Shown here in pieces: positions 1 through 9,097 of a stretch of DNA of 64,000 nt. Position 1 is the first letter of the stretch. The number at the start of each line of letters is the position of its first letter. Under the pieces are notes generated by a model. That model was not told where the DNA came from and made no database searches. It was given only the letters and a program-made list of their open reading frames with translations. Origin of the DNA: Roseiarcus sp963820095 (GTDB lineage Bacteria > Pseudomonadota > Alphaproteobacteria > Rhizobiales > Beijerinckiaceae); contig CAWFZA010000021.1 in the NCBI GenBank assembly GCA_963820095.1, forward strand, positions 243,173 through 307,172, given 5' to 3'. A program made the translations under genes and the position numbers.

Positions 1-369
1 GATCGTCACTCCGGCGGGAATAGGAAACGTGATGTCGTGGCTGTATCCGAGCGAGAGCTGCAGGTTCTTGCCGGCGACCGCCGCCTTGTAGCCAACGCCG
101 TTGATCTCGAGCTTCTTCTCGAACCCCTGGGTGACGCCGCCGACCAGGTTCTGCACCTGGGCGCGAGCCGTGCCCCACATGGCGCGCGAGCGCTTGTCCT
201 CGCCATGCGGCTTCACATGCACGGCGCCGCCCTCGATCGAAACCGCGACTTCGTCGGGGGCTGTGAATTTCAATTCGCCCTTGGCGCCTTTGACAGCGAT
301 CGTCTGGCCGTCGAGCTTGGCGGTGACGCCGGACGGGATGACGATGGGTTTCTTGCCGATGCGGGACAT
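1..369 (-). CDS. rplF: 50S ribosomal protein L6 (partial)
   Basis: Large-subunit protein L6, which sits near the factor-binding region of the 50S subunit. The 123 residues in the window start MSRIGKKPI, the usual L6 start, and continue with the family's N-terminal beta-rich domain. The C-terminal part lies beyond the left edge, so the gene is cut by the window and not by mutation. It follows rpsH by 35 nt in the spc block, where L6 normally lies. Identification is firm. Confidence 0.96.
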   Translation of the reverse strand, partial: MSRIGKKPIVIPSGVTAKLDGQTIAVKGAKGELKFTAPDEVAVSIEGGAVHVKPHGEDKRSRAMWGTARAQVQNLVGGVTQGFEKKLEINGVGYKAAVAGKNLQLSLGYSHDITFPIPAGVTI

Positions 370-404
370 TGCTCTCTAATCCGTTTGCTCAAATTCGGCG
401 CCGT

Positions 405-803
405 CTAGAAGACGGTGCACAGGACCTCGCCCCCGACATTGTTCTCGCGAGCGGAATGGTCGGCCATCACGCCTTTCGGCGTCGAAACGATCGACACGCC
501 AAGCCCGTTAGCAACACGCGGCATCGCGTCGACTGTCGCATAGACCCGGCGGCCCGGCTTGGACACGCGCTCAATCTTTCGGATGACCGGCTGGTCATCG
601 AAATATTTCAGCTCGATTTCGAACTCGGTGCGGCCATTGCCGTAGTCGGTGGTCGAATAGCCGCGGATATAACCTTCCGCCTCCAGAACGTCGAGCACGT
701 TCTTGCGCAACGAGGAGCCCGGCGTGGAAACCTTGCCCCGCTTGCGCATTTGCGCGTTGCGGATGCGGGTGAGCATATCGCCGAGAGGATCGTTCATCGC
801 CAT
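405..803 (-). CDS. rpsH: 30S ribosomal protein S8
   Basis: S8 binds the central domain of 16S rRNA and is needed for platform assembly of the 30S subunit. In E. coli it also represses spc-operon translation. The 132 residues begin MAMNDPLGDMLTRIRNA and contain the conserved STPKGVM stretch near the C-terminus. Full length for the family. It lies between rpsN (13 nt upstream) and rplF, the canonical spc order. Confidence 0.97.
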   Translation of the reverse strand: MAMNDPLGDMLTRIRNAQMRKRGKVSTPGSSLRKNVLDVLEAEGYIRGYSTTDYGNGRTEFEIELKYFDDQPVIRKIERVSKPGRRVYATVDAMPRVANGLGVSIVSTPKGVMADHSARENNVGGEVLCTVF

Positions 804-816
804 GATACTCGCCTCC

Positions 817-1122
817 TCACCAGCTCGACTTGACCAGGCCCGGAATCAGACCCTGATTCCCGAGTTCACGGAGCGCGATGCGCGACATCTTCATCTTGCG
901 ATAGAAAGCGCGCGGCCGTCCTGTCACTTGGCAACGATTGCGCACGCGAATGATCGCGCCGTTGCGGGGCAGCGCCGCAAGCCGGATGCGGGCCTCGAAG
1001 CGCTCCTCCATCGGACGCGCCTGATCGTTGGCGACATCCAGCAAGCGCTTGCGGCGGGCGGCGAACTTCTTCGCCAGCCGCTGCTTGCGCAGGTTATTCT
1101 CAATCGCACTCTTCTTTGCCAT
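817..1122 (-). CDS. rpsN: 30S ribosomal protein S14 (zinc-free type)
   Basis: S14 belongs to the head of the 30S subunit. The 101-residue length, and the lack of the CxxC pairs seen in the short zinc-binding form, mark it as the long zinc-independent type usual in proteobacteria. The C-terminal half carries CQVTGRPRAFYRKMKMSR, typical of the family. It lies between rplE and rpsH in the spc block, so it should be cotranscribed with them. Confidence 0.96.
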   Translation of the reverse strand: MAKKSAIENNLRKQRLAKKFAARRKRLLDVANDQARPMEERFEARIRLAALPRNGAIIRVRNRCQVTGRPRAFYRKMKMSRIALRELGNQGLIPGLVKSSW

Positions 1123-1163
1123 TCATCGGCTCCAATTTCCGCGTCTGAGCGCCCGGTTGAGGC

Positions 1164-1880
1164 TCACTGCCGGAAGGGGAAGTTGAACTCGCGCAGCAAG
1201 GCCCGCGCTTCCGCGTCGGTCTTCGCCGTCGTACAGACGACAATGTCAAGACCAAGCATGCTCTCGGCCTTGTCGTAGTCGATTTCGGGAAAGATTATGT
1301 GCTCCTTGACGCCAAGCGCATAATTGCCCCGCCCGTCGAACGACTTCGGATCCAGGCCGCGGAAATCGCGCACACGCGGCAGAGCCACAGTGACCAGACG
1401 ATCGAGAAACTCGTACATGCGCGTCCGGCGCAACGTGACCTTGGCGCCAATCGGCATGTTCTCGCGCACCTTGAAGGTCGAGATCGCTTTCCGGGCCCGG
1501 GTGACGATCGCCTTCTGACCGGCGATCATCGCAAGATCCGCGGCGGCGGAGGTCACTTTCTTGGTGTCGTTGACGGCCTCGCCAACGCCCATGTTGAGCA
1601 CAATCTTATCGAGACGCGGCACTTCAAGCGCATTCTTGTACCCGAACTCCTGGGTGAGCTTGGGCACGATCTCGTCCTGATAGCGCTTCTTCAGGCGCGC
1701 CGAATAGTCCTTAGGGGCGGCCCTGACCGCGCCTGCCGCGGCGACTTCAGCGCCAGCTTCCTTGCGCGGCTTGCCTTTGGCGTCCTTCGCGGCGGGGGCG
1801 GCGTCGGGTTTGCCGCCCTTAGCCGCCGGCTTATCGCCCTTGCCGGGCTTGGCGCCTTTATCGCCCTTCGTGTCAGCCAT
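1164..1880 (-). CDS. rplE: 50S ribosomal protein L5 with long N-terminal extension
   Basis: L5 binds 5S rRNA and contacts the P-site tRNA. The conserved protein begins around residue 55 (DYSARLKKRYQDEI) and runs to the end with all family motifs. In front of it is a stretch of roughly 54 residues rich in Lys, Ala, Gly, Pro and Asp that is absent from ordinary L5 (about 180 residues); total length here is 238. The start overlaps the end of rplX by 8 nt, and no other start codon lies close to the conserved domain. The extension is therefore probably translated. Low-complexity tails of this kind occur on a few alphaproteobacterial ribosomal proteins; its role is unknown. Confidence 0.95.
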   Translation of the reverse strand: MADTKGDKGAKPGKGDKPAAKGGKPDAAPAAKDAKGKPRKEAGAEVAAAGAVRAAPKDYSARLKKRYQDEIVPKLTQEFGYKNALEVPRLDKIVLNMGVGEAVNDTKKVTSAAADLAMIAGQKAIVTRARKAISTFKVRENMPIGAKVTLRRTRMYEFLDRLVTVALPRVRDFRGLDPKSFDGRGNYALGVKEHIIFPEIDYDKAESMLGLDIVVCTTAKTDAEARALLREFNFPFRQ

Positions 1881-2193
1881 CGATCAAGTCTCCGGAACCT
1901 CTGGCGACGCGCACCTTCCGGCCGTCGTCGAGAATCTTAAATCCGACACGCGTCGGCTTGCCCGTCTTGGGATCGAGAATCGCCAGATTGGACAAATGGA
2001 TTGTCGCTTCCTTGCTGATGATCCCGCCCTCCGTCTGCGCCGTCTGGCGCGTGTGTCGGCGCACGAGATTGACGCCCGCGACAATGGCGCGACTCTCCTC
2101 GGGCATCACCTGGCGAACTTCGCCACGCTTTCCCTTGTCGCGGCCGGCGGTCACGATCACGCGGTCGCCCTTCTTGATCTTAGCCGCCATCAC
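1873..2193 (-). CDS. rplX: 50S ribosomal protein L24
   Basis: L24 is an assembly-initiator protein that binds the 5' part of 23S rRNA near the peptide exit. The 106 residues start with the KOW motif region (KIKKGDRVIVTAGRDKGKRG), diagnostic of L24. It overlaps rplN by 4 nt (ATGA) at its start and rplE by 8 nt at its end, implying translational coupling of the three genes. Confidence 0.97.
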   Translation of the reverse strand: MMAAKIKKGDRVIVTAGRDKGKRGEVRQVMPEESRAIVAGVNLVRRHTRQTAQTEGGIISKEATIHLSNLAILDPKTGKPTRVGFKILDDGRKVRVARGSGDLIDG

Positions 2194-2558
2194 AGCACCT
2201 CAGGCGCAAGCGAGATGATCTTCACGTGATTTTTAGCGCGAAGTTCGCGCGGAACCGGCCCGAAGATGCGGGTTCCGACCGGCTCGGACTGATTGTTGAT
2301 CAGCACCGCGGCGTTCGAATCGAACCGGATCACCGACCCGTCGGCGCGGCGGATGTCCTTGGCGGTGCGCACCACAACCGCCTTCATCACGTCGCCCTTC
2401 TTGACGCGACCGCGCGGGATCGCCTCCTTGATCGAAACGACGATGATGTCGCCGATCGAGGCGTAACGACGCTTCGATCCGCCCAAAACCTTGATGCACA
2501 TCACGCGCCGCGCGCCCGAATTGTCGGCGACGTCGAGATTGGTCTGCATCTGTATCAT
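2190..2558 (-). CDS. rplN: 50S ribosomal protein L14
   Basis: L14 sits at the subunit interface of the 50S particle. The 122 residues begin MIQMQTNLDVADNSGARRVM, the universal L14 start, and end in the expected ISLAPEVL. First gene of the spc block here, 22 nt after rpsQ with no room for a separate strong promoter, so S10 and spc genes are probably one transcript. Confidence 0.97.
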   Translation of the reverse strand: MIQMQTNLDVADNSGARRVMCIKVLGGSKRRYASIGDIIVVSIKEAIPRGRVKKGDVMKAVVVRTAKDIRRADGSVIRFDSNAAVLINNQSEPVGTRIFGPVPRELRAKNHVKIISLAPEVL

Positions 2559-2580
2559 GGCCTAGCCGCCTTTTTTCGAA

Positions 2581-2826
2581 TTACGCCTTGGGCGCCGTCT
2601 CGCCGACGACAATCCAGCGCTTGAGCTTCGAGATCGGCCGCGTCTCCTCGATCGAGACGAGGTCGCCGACCTTCTGGGTCTTGTTTTCGACATGCGCGTG
2701 GTAGTTCTTCGACTTGCGCACGGTCTTCTTCAATAGCGGGTGGGTGAAACGGCGCTCGACCTTTATGACCAGCGTCTTTTCCTGCTTGTCGCTGACGACG
2801 ACGCCCTGCAAAATTCTCTTTGGCAT
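2581..2826 (-). CDS. rpsQ: 30S ribosomal protein S17
   Basis: S17 is a primary 16S rRNA-binding protein of the 30S body. The 81 residues start MPKRILQGVVVSDKQEKT and contain HPLLKKTVRKSKNYHAH, typical of S17 (OB-fold). It lies 4 nt after rpmC and is the last gene of the S10 block in the usual order. Confidence 0.97.
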   Translation of the reverse strand: MPKRILQGVVVSDKQEKTLVIKVERRFTHPLLKKTVRKSKNYHAHVENKTQKVGDLVSIEETRPISKLKRWIVVGETAPKA

Positions 2827-2830
2827 GAGT

Positions 2831-3049
2831 TTAGTCCTTGGCCTTCGCGGCGGCGCGCTTCTGGGCGGCGACGGTCATGACGCGGGCGATATCACGGCGC
2901 ACGACGCGCACCCGCGCCGTATCCTGCAATTGCCCGCTCGCCTTCTGAAAGCGCAGGTTGAACTGCTCCTTCTTGAGCTTGAGCGCCTCGTCATTGAGTT
3001 GATCTTCGGTCATGACGCGAATGTCGGAAAGACGGCTGGCGTTTTTCAT
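2831..3049 (-). CDS. rpmC: 50S ribosomal protein L29
   Basis: L29 is a small helical protein near the peptide exit tunnel and part of the trigger-factor docking site. The 72 residues contain LKKEQFNLRFQKASGQL and RVVRRDIARVMT, the two signature helices of the family. It sits between rplP (14 nt) and rpsQ (4 nt), as in nearly all bacteria. Confidence 0.96.
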   Translation of the reverse strand: MKNASRLSDIRVMTEDQLNDEALKLKKEQFNLRFQKASGQLQDTARVRVVRRDIARVMTVAAQKRAAAKAKD

Positions 3050-3063
3050 GGCTCATGCGCCTC

Positions 3064-3477
3064 CTATTCCGCGATGCGCTGAATGAAGCGCGTCTTGATC
3101 GGCAGCTTCGCCGCCGCGAGCGCGAACGCCTCGCGCGCGATCGGTTCCGGCACGCCGTCGACCTCGAACATGATGCGTCCCGGCGCAACGCGGGCGACCC
3201 AGAATTCCGGCGCGCCCTTGCCCTTGCCCATGCGCACCTCGATCGGCTTCTTCGACACCGGCACGTCGGGGAAGACGCGAATCCAGACACGGCCGGCGCG
3301 CTTCATGTGCCGTGTCAGCGCGCGGCGCGCGGCCTCGATCTGACGCGCGGTGACGCGCTCCGGCTCCATCGCCTTGAGCCCGAATTCACCGAAATTGAGC
3401 GCGAAGCCGCCCTTCGCATTCCCGTGAATGCGGCCTTTGAAAGCTTTGCGGAACTTGGTTTTTTTAGGCTGCATCAT
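3064..3477 (-). CDS. rplP: 50S ribosomal protein L16
   Basis: L16 organises the A-site tRNA region of the 50S subunit. The 137 residues match the family in length. They begin MMQPKKTKFRKAFKGRIHG and include RHMKRAGRVWIRVFPD, the conserved core. Either of two adjacent ATG codons could start it. It follows rpsC by 28 nt within the S10 block. Confidence 0.97.
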   Translation of the reverse strand: MMQPKKTKFRKAFKGRIHGNAKGGFALNFGEFGLKAMEPERVTARQIEAARRALTRHMKRAGRVWIRVFPDVPVSKKPIEVRMGKGKGAPEFWVARVAPGRIMFEVDGVPEPIAREAFALAAAKLPIKTRFIQRIAE

Positions 3478-3505
3478 GATGGCATACTCTTAAGCTGCGC
3501 GCCCG

Positions 3506-4234
3506 TCAGACGGCTTCGCGCTCGCGCTCGCGCGGTTCGCGGCGCGGACGATGGGTGGAGGAATGGTCGGCCTCGGCCAGGCGCTTGTCCTGGGCCATCG
3601 GGTCGTGCTCGAGGATCTCGCCCTTGAAGATCCAAACCTTGATGCCGCACGTGCCATAGGCGGTGTGCGCGGTGGCGACGCCGTAGTCGACGTCGGCGCG
3701 CAAGGTGTGCAGGGGCACGCGACCCTCGCGGTACCACTCGAGCCGGGCGATTTCCGCGCCGCCCAGCCGGCCCGAGCAATTGATGCGGATGCCCTCCGCG
3801 CCGAGACGCATCGCCGACTGCACGGCGCGTTTCATCGCCCGCCGGAAAGCCACCCGGCGCTCGAGCTGTTGAGCGATGGACTCGGCGACAAGCGTCGCGT
3901 CGACTTCAGGCTTGCGGACCTCGACGATGTTGATCGCGACTTCCGAGCTGGTCAGCTTGGCGACCTGCTTGCGCAATTTCTCAATGTCGGCGCCTTTCTT
4001 GCCGATGACCACGCCCGGACGAGCCGAGTGGATATTGATGCGCGCCTTCTTGTGCGGACGTTCGATGACGATCTTCGAAATCGCCGCTTGCTTGAGACCC
4101 TTGGTCAGCGACTCGCGGATCTTCATGTCCTCGTGCAACAGCTTGCCGTACTCAGCCTTGCTCGAATACCAACGAGAATCCCAAGTGCGGTTGACGCCGA
4201 GGCGCAGACCGATCGGATTGATTTTCTGTCCCAT
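3506..4234 (-). CDS. rpsC: 30S ribosomal protein S3
   Basis: S3 lines the mRNA entry channel of the 30S head and contains a KH RNA-binding domain. The 242 residues begin MGQKINPIGLRLGVNRTWDS and carry the KH GVVIGKKGADIEKL loop. The C-terminal tail is Arg/Glu-rich (PRREPREREREAV), as commonly seen in alphaproteobacteria. It lies 11 nt after rplV. Confidence 0.97.
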   Translation of the reverse strand: MGQKINPIGLRLGVNRTWDSRWYSSKAEYGKLLHEDMKIRESLTKGLKQAAISKIVIERPHKKARINIHSARPGVVIGKKGADIEKLRKQVAKLTSSEVAINIVEVRKPEVDATLVAESIAQQLERRVAFRRAMKRAVQSAMRLGAEGIRINCSGRLGGAEIARLEWYREGRVPLHTLRADVDYGVATAHTAYGTCGIKVWIFKGEILEHDPMAQDKRLAEADHSSTHRPRREPREREREAV

Positions 4235-4245
4235 CTTGATTCTTC

Positions 4246-4638
4246 CTAAGCGGCCTTGGCGTCGACGGCCGCGACTTCGCGCACGACGATCGTGATATTG
4301 GCGAACGGCTTTTCGATCCGCCCCGCCCGGCCCCGCGCACGGGGACTGAAGCGCCTCAACACGATGTCCTTGCCCACCCAGGCTTGGGCGACGATCAGAT
4401 CGTCGACGTCGAGCTCATGATTGTTCTCGGCATTGGCGATTGCGGACTCGAGCGTCTTTTTGACCTCGACCGAAATCCGCTTCTTGGAGAACTCGAGATC
4501 GGCGAGCGCGGTCGCCACCTTCTTGCCCCGGATGAGTTGGGCAAGCAGGTTGAGCTTTTGCGGGCTGACGCGCAGCATGCGCGTCGTCGCCTTGGCTTCG
4601 TTCTCCGCCTGACGGCGTGGGTTGGACAGCTTGGACAT
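4246..4638 (-). CDS. rplV: 50S ribosomal protein L22
   Basis: L22 lines the peptide exit tunnel with its long hairpin. The 130 residues contain RMLRVSPQKLNLLAQLIRGK and the hairpin sequence RRFSPRARGRAGRI. It is full length and lies 6 nt after rpsS in the S10 block. Confidence 0.97.
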   Translation of the reverse strand: MSKLSNPRRQAENEAKATTRMLRVSPQKLNLLAQLIRGKKVATALADLEFSKKRISVEVKKTLESAIANAENNHELDVDDLIVAQAWVGKDIVLRRFSPRARGRAGRIEKPFANITIVVREVAAVDAKAA

Positions 4639-4644
4639 CGGGGA

Positions 4645-4923
4645 TCAGGCCCTCTTGGCCTTCTTGTCGGCGGAATGGCCGTGAAAGGTGCGGGTGGGAG
4701 CGAATTCGCCGAACTTGTGGCCGATCATCTCTTCCGACACGAGCACCGGAATGTGCTTGTGGCCGTTGTAGACGCCGAACGTGAGACCGACGAACTGCGG
4801 CAGGATCGTCGAGCGACGGCTCCAGATCTTGATGATGTCGGAGCGGCCTGATGCGCGGGCGGCGTCAGCCTTCCTGAGCATATAACCGTCGACGAACGGA
4901 CCCTTCCAGATCGATCGCGTCAT
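4645..4923 (-). CDS. rpsS: 30S ribosomal protein S19
   Basis: S19 sits on the 30S head and contacts A-site tRNA via the 13-S19 complex. The 92 residues begin MTRSIWKGPFVDGYML and contain GHKFGEFAPTRTFHGHS, the invariant C-terminal motif. It lies 3 nt after the rplB stop, so translation is likely coupled. Confidence 0.98.
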   Translation of the reverse strand: MTRSIWKGPFVDGYMLRKADAARASGRSDIIKIWSRRSTILPQFVGLTFGVYNGHKHIPVLVSEEMIGHKFGEFAPTRTFHGHSADKKAKRA

Positions 4924-4926
4924 GGG

Positions 4927-5766
4927 TCAGCCTCTCCTCTTGCGCGCATGGCGCGATGCGACGATGAACTTGTCGGTCGCCTTGTTCGACCGGGTCTTCT
5001 TGCCCTTGGTCGGCTTTCCCCATGGGCTCACAGGATGGCGCCCCCCCGACGACTTGCCCTCGCCGCCGCCGTGTGGGTGATCGACCGGGTTCATGACCAC
5101 GCCGCGATTGTGCGGACGGCGCCCGAGCCAACGGCTGCGGCCGGCCTTGCTGATCGACGTGTTCATGTGATCGGGATTCGACACCGCGCCGACCGAGGCG
5201 AAACACTGGCCATGAATGAGCCGTTGCTCGCCCGAACTGAGGCGCAGCGAGACGTAACCCTGATCGCGGCTAACGATCTGCGCGTACGAACCGGCCGAAC
5301 GGGCGATCGCGCCGCCCTTGCCGATCTTCATTTCGACATTGTGGACGATCGTGCCCACGGGAATGTTGGCGAGCGGCATTGCGTTGCCGGGCTTCACGTC
5401 GACCTGGAGGCCGGAGATCACTTCATCCCCGGGAGACAGGCGTTGCGGGGCCAAAATGTAGGCCTGCTCGCCGTCGGCATATTTGATCAGCGCGATGAAG
5501 CTCGTGCGGTTGGGGTCGTATTCCAGCCGCTCGACCTTGGCCGCGACATCGAGCTTGCGCCGCTTGAAGTCGACGATGCGATAGGTCTGCTTGTGACCGC
5601 CGCCGCGGAAGCGCACCGTGGTCCGGCCACTGTTGTTGCGTCCACCCTTCTCGGATTTGCCAACAGTCAGCGCCTTCACCGGCTTGCCCTTGTGGAGCTC
5701 GCTGCGGTCGACAATGACGAGCTGACGAAGGCTCGGGGTCGTCGGCTTAAATGTTTTGAGCGCCAT
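4927..5766 (-). CDS. rplB: 50S ribosomal protein L2
   Basis: L2 is essential for subunit joining and peptidyl transferase activity. The 279 residues match the family. They include GRNNSGRTTVRFRGGGHKQ near the N-terminus and the invariant VMNPVDHPHGGGEGKSSGG region near the C-terminus, with the conserved His of HPHGGGEG. It lies between rplW and rpsS in the S10 block and is uninterrupted. Confidence 0.98.
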   Translation of the reverse strand: MALKTFKPTTPSLRQLVIVDRSELHKGKPVKALTVGKSEKGGRNNSGRTTVRFRGGGHKQTYRIVDFKRRKLDVAAKVERLEYDPNRTSFIALIKYADGEQAYILAPQRLSPGDEVISGLQVDVKPGNAMPLANIPVGTIVHNVEMKIGKGGAIARSAGSYAQIVSRDQGYVSLRLSSGEQRLIHGQCFASVGAVSNPDHMNTSISKAGRSRWLGRRPHNRGVVMNPVDHPHGGGEGKSSGGRHPVSPWGKPTKGKKTRSNKATDKFIVASRHARKRRG

Positions 5767-5778
5767 GCCTCTCGCTCC

Positions 5779-6075
5779 TCACAGACCGGTGGTCATGTCG
5801 ATGCGATCGCCGTCGGCCAGCGTGACGATCGCTTTCTTGATGTCTTGCTGGCGTCCACGAACGCCTCGAAACGCCTTGTTCTTGCCTTTGCGCAAGAGCG
5901 TGTTGACCGCCGTCACCTTGACGTCGAACAATTTCTCGATCGCCGCCTTGATCTGCGGCTTGGTCGCATTGCGCGCGACCTTGAACACGAACTGGTTGCT
6001 TTCGGAAGCCAGCGTCGCCTTTTCGGTGATCACCGGAGCGACGATCGCGTCGTAGTGGCGTACGTCCTTGATCAT
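5779..6075 (-). CDS. rplW: 50S ribosomal protein L23
   Basis: L23 forms the docking site for trigger factor and SRP at the tunnel exit. The 98 residues contain APVITEKATLASESNQFVFK and the NTLLRKGKNKAFRGVRGRQ loop. It overlaps rplD by 4 nt (ATGA), indicating coupled translation. Confidence 0.97.
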   Translation of the reverse strand: MIKDVRHYDAIVAPVITEKATLASESNQFVFKVARNATKPQIKAAIEKLFDVKVTAVNTLLRKGKNKAFRGVRGRQQDIKKAIVTLADGDRIDMTTGL

Positions 6076-6693
6076 TTGAACCGCGCCTCCAGCGCCTCAA
6101 CGGCGGCCCGCGTCAGGACCAGCTTCTCGCGCCGCATGATGTCATAGACATTGACGCCCTGGACCGGCAGCACGTCGATCTCCGGCAGGTTGCGCGCGGC
6201 GTGGGCGAACTTCGCCTGCGGCTCGGTCCCATCAATGATGAGCGCATTCTTCAGCGCCGCCTTTTCGAACGACAGACGCAGCGTCTTCGTCTTGCCCTCG
6301 TCAATCTGGGCGTTTTCCCACAGCACGAGGCCGCCGGCGCGAACCTTGGCCGAGAGCGCGTGCTTGAGCGCCAGCGCCCGCACCTTCTTCGGCAGGTCGT
6401 GCTCGTGGCTGCGCAGCGACCGGGCCCATCGCGCGTCCGCCGCCGCGGAACTGCGGCACGCGCGCCGAGCCGTGACGGGCGCCGCCCGTGCCCTTCTGCT
6501 TGTACATCTTCTTGCCGGTGCGATGGATGTCCGCGCGCCCCAGCGTCTTGTGCGTTCCGGCCTGCCGCTTGGCGAGTTGCCAGCGCACCATGCGCGCAAT
6601 CAGGTCAGCCCGCGGCTCAAGCCCGAAGACATCATCGCTAAGCTCCAGCGAGCCGGCTGCCGAACCGTCGATCGACGTCATGTCGTATTTCAT
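6072..6693 (-). CDS. rplD: 50S ribosomal protein L4, reading frame broken by one base
   Basis: L4 is a tunnel protein; in E. coli it also represses the S10 operon. The N-terminal part (from ATG at 6693: MKYDMTSIDGSAAG through QFRGGGRAMGPV) and the C-terminal part (RSHEHDLPKKVRALALKHAL to the end) are both perfect L4 but lie in different frames. The frames join if one base is removed near 6416: the minus-strand text there reads GTCGCTGCGC, where GTCGTGCGC would give the expected V-V-R-S-H. Total length is 622 nt (3x207 plus 1). With this one extra base removed the protein is 206 residues, normal for L4. Since L4 is indispensable and the rest is pristine, a sequencing error is by far the likeliest cause. 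Confidence 0.93.
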
Positions 6694-6697
6694 GGCG

Positions 6698-7423
6698 TCA
6701 TTCTCCCTTCGCCGCTTCGGCCGATGGAGCGCCCGCGCCCGCTTCGGCGTGAACGCGGAACTTGCCGGGCAGCGGGGCGTCCTTCGGCAACGGCTTCTTG
6801 ACCGCGTCGCGCACGGCGATCCATCCGCCCGCGTGACCGGGCACCGCGCCCTCGACCAGGATAAGGCCCCGCTCGGGATCGGTGCGCACAACCCGAAGGT
6901 TCTGGGTCGTCACCCGATCGACACCCATGTGGCCGGCCATCTTCTTGTTCTTCCACGTCTTGCCCGGGTCCTGACGGCCGCCGGTGGATCCGTGCGAGCG
7001 GTGCGAGATCGAGACGCCGTGGGTCGCTCGCAAGCCGCGGAAGTTCCAGCGCTTCATTGGGCCAGCGAAGCCCTTGCCGATGGTCACGCCGGTGACGTCG
7101 ACATATTGCCCGACCGTGAAGTGGTCGGCCGTGATCTCAGCGCCGACCGGGATCATCTTGTCCTCTTCGACGCGGAACTCGGCGAGCCGCATCTTCGGCT
7201 CGACGTGAGCGACGGCGAACCGGCCACGCTCGGCCTTCGACACGTTCTTCACCTTGGCCTTGCCGACGCCGAGCTGAAGCGCGGTATAGCCGTTCTTTTC
7301 CTGGGTGCGATGCGCGACCACCTGGCAGCCCTCGACTTGGAGGACGGTGACCGGCACGTGGTCCCCTGCGTCCGTGAAGACGCGGGACATGCCCAGCTTC
7401 TTTGCGATGATGCCTGAACGCAT
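6698..7423 (-). CDS. rplC: 50S ribosomal protein L3
   Basis: L3 is one of the first proteins to bind 23S rRNA and lies near the peptidyl transferase centre. The 241 residues begin MRSGIIAKKLGMSRVFTD and contain the GKGFAGPMKRWNFRGLRATHG and GSTGGRQDPGKTWKNKKMAG stretches that define bacterial L3. The Gln of the GGRQ motif, a methylation site in many bacteria, is present. The tail beyond about residue 225 is Ala/Glu-rich and variable. It lies 4 nt before rplD. Confidence 0.97.
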   Translation of the reverse strand: MRSGIIAKKLGMSRVFTDAGDHVPVTVLQVEGCQVVAHRTQEKNGYTALQLGVGKAKVKNVSKAERGRFAVAHVEPKMRLAEFRVEEDKMIPVGAEITADHFTVGQYVDVTGVTIGKGFAGPMKRWNFRGLRATHGVSISHRSHGSTGGRQDPGKTWKNKKMAGHMGVDRVTTQNLRVVRTDPERGLILVEGAVPGHAGGWIAVRDAVKKPLPKDAPLPGKFRVHAEAGAGAPSAEAAKGE

Positions 7424-7482
7424 TGCGTTGATCCTTCGTGAGCGCCTTTGAGGAAACCCTCACAGACGCTCGGCAAATCCCC

Positions 7483-7791
<309 letters not shown>

Positions 7792-7814
7792 CTGTCAAAT
7801 CCCTGCCGGCCCGA

Positions 7815-7835
7815 GGCGGAGGGTTGTCCTCCGCC
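7815..7835 (-). other. Hairpin in the tuf-rpsJ spacer
   Basis: A perfect 8-bp inverted repeat (GGCGGAGG / CCTCCGCC, 5-nt loop) lies in the 64-nt gap between tuf and rpsJ. No run of T follows it on the minus strand, so it does not look like an intrinsic terminator. It could be an mRNA processing or stability element that sets tuf expression apart from the S10 genes; that role is inference. Confidence 0.5.
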
Positions 7836-7855
7836 CCATCCCTGGCCGCAACTCT

Positions 7856-9046
<1,191 letters not shown>

Positions 9047-9097
9047 AGCCGGAACTCCTTCTCGTGGCCCTTCATTCTCAAGAGGCGGAACGCCGCC

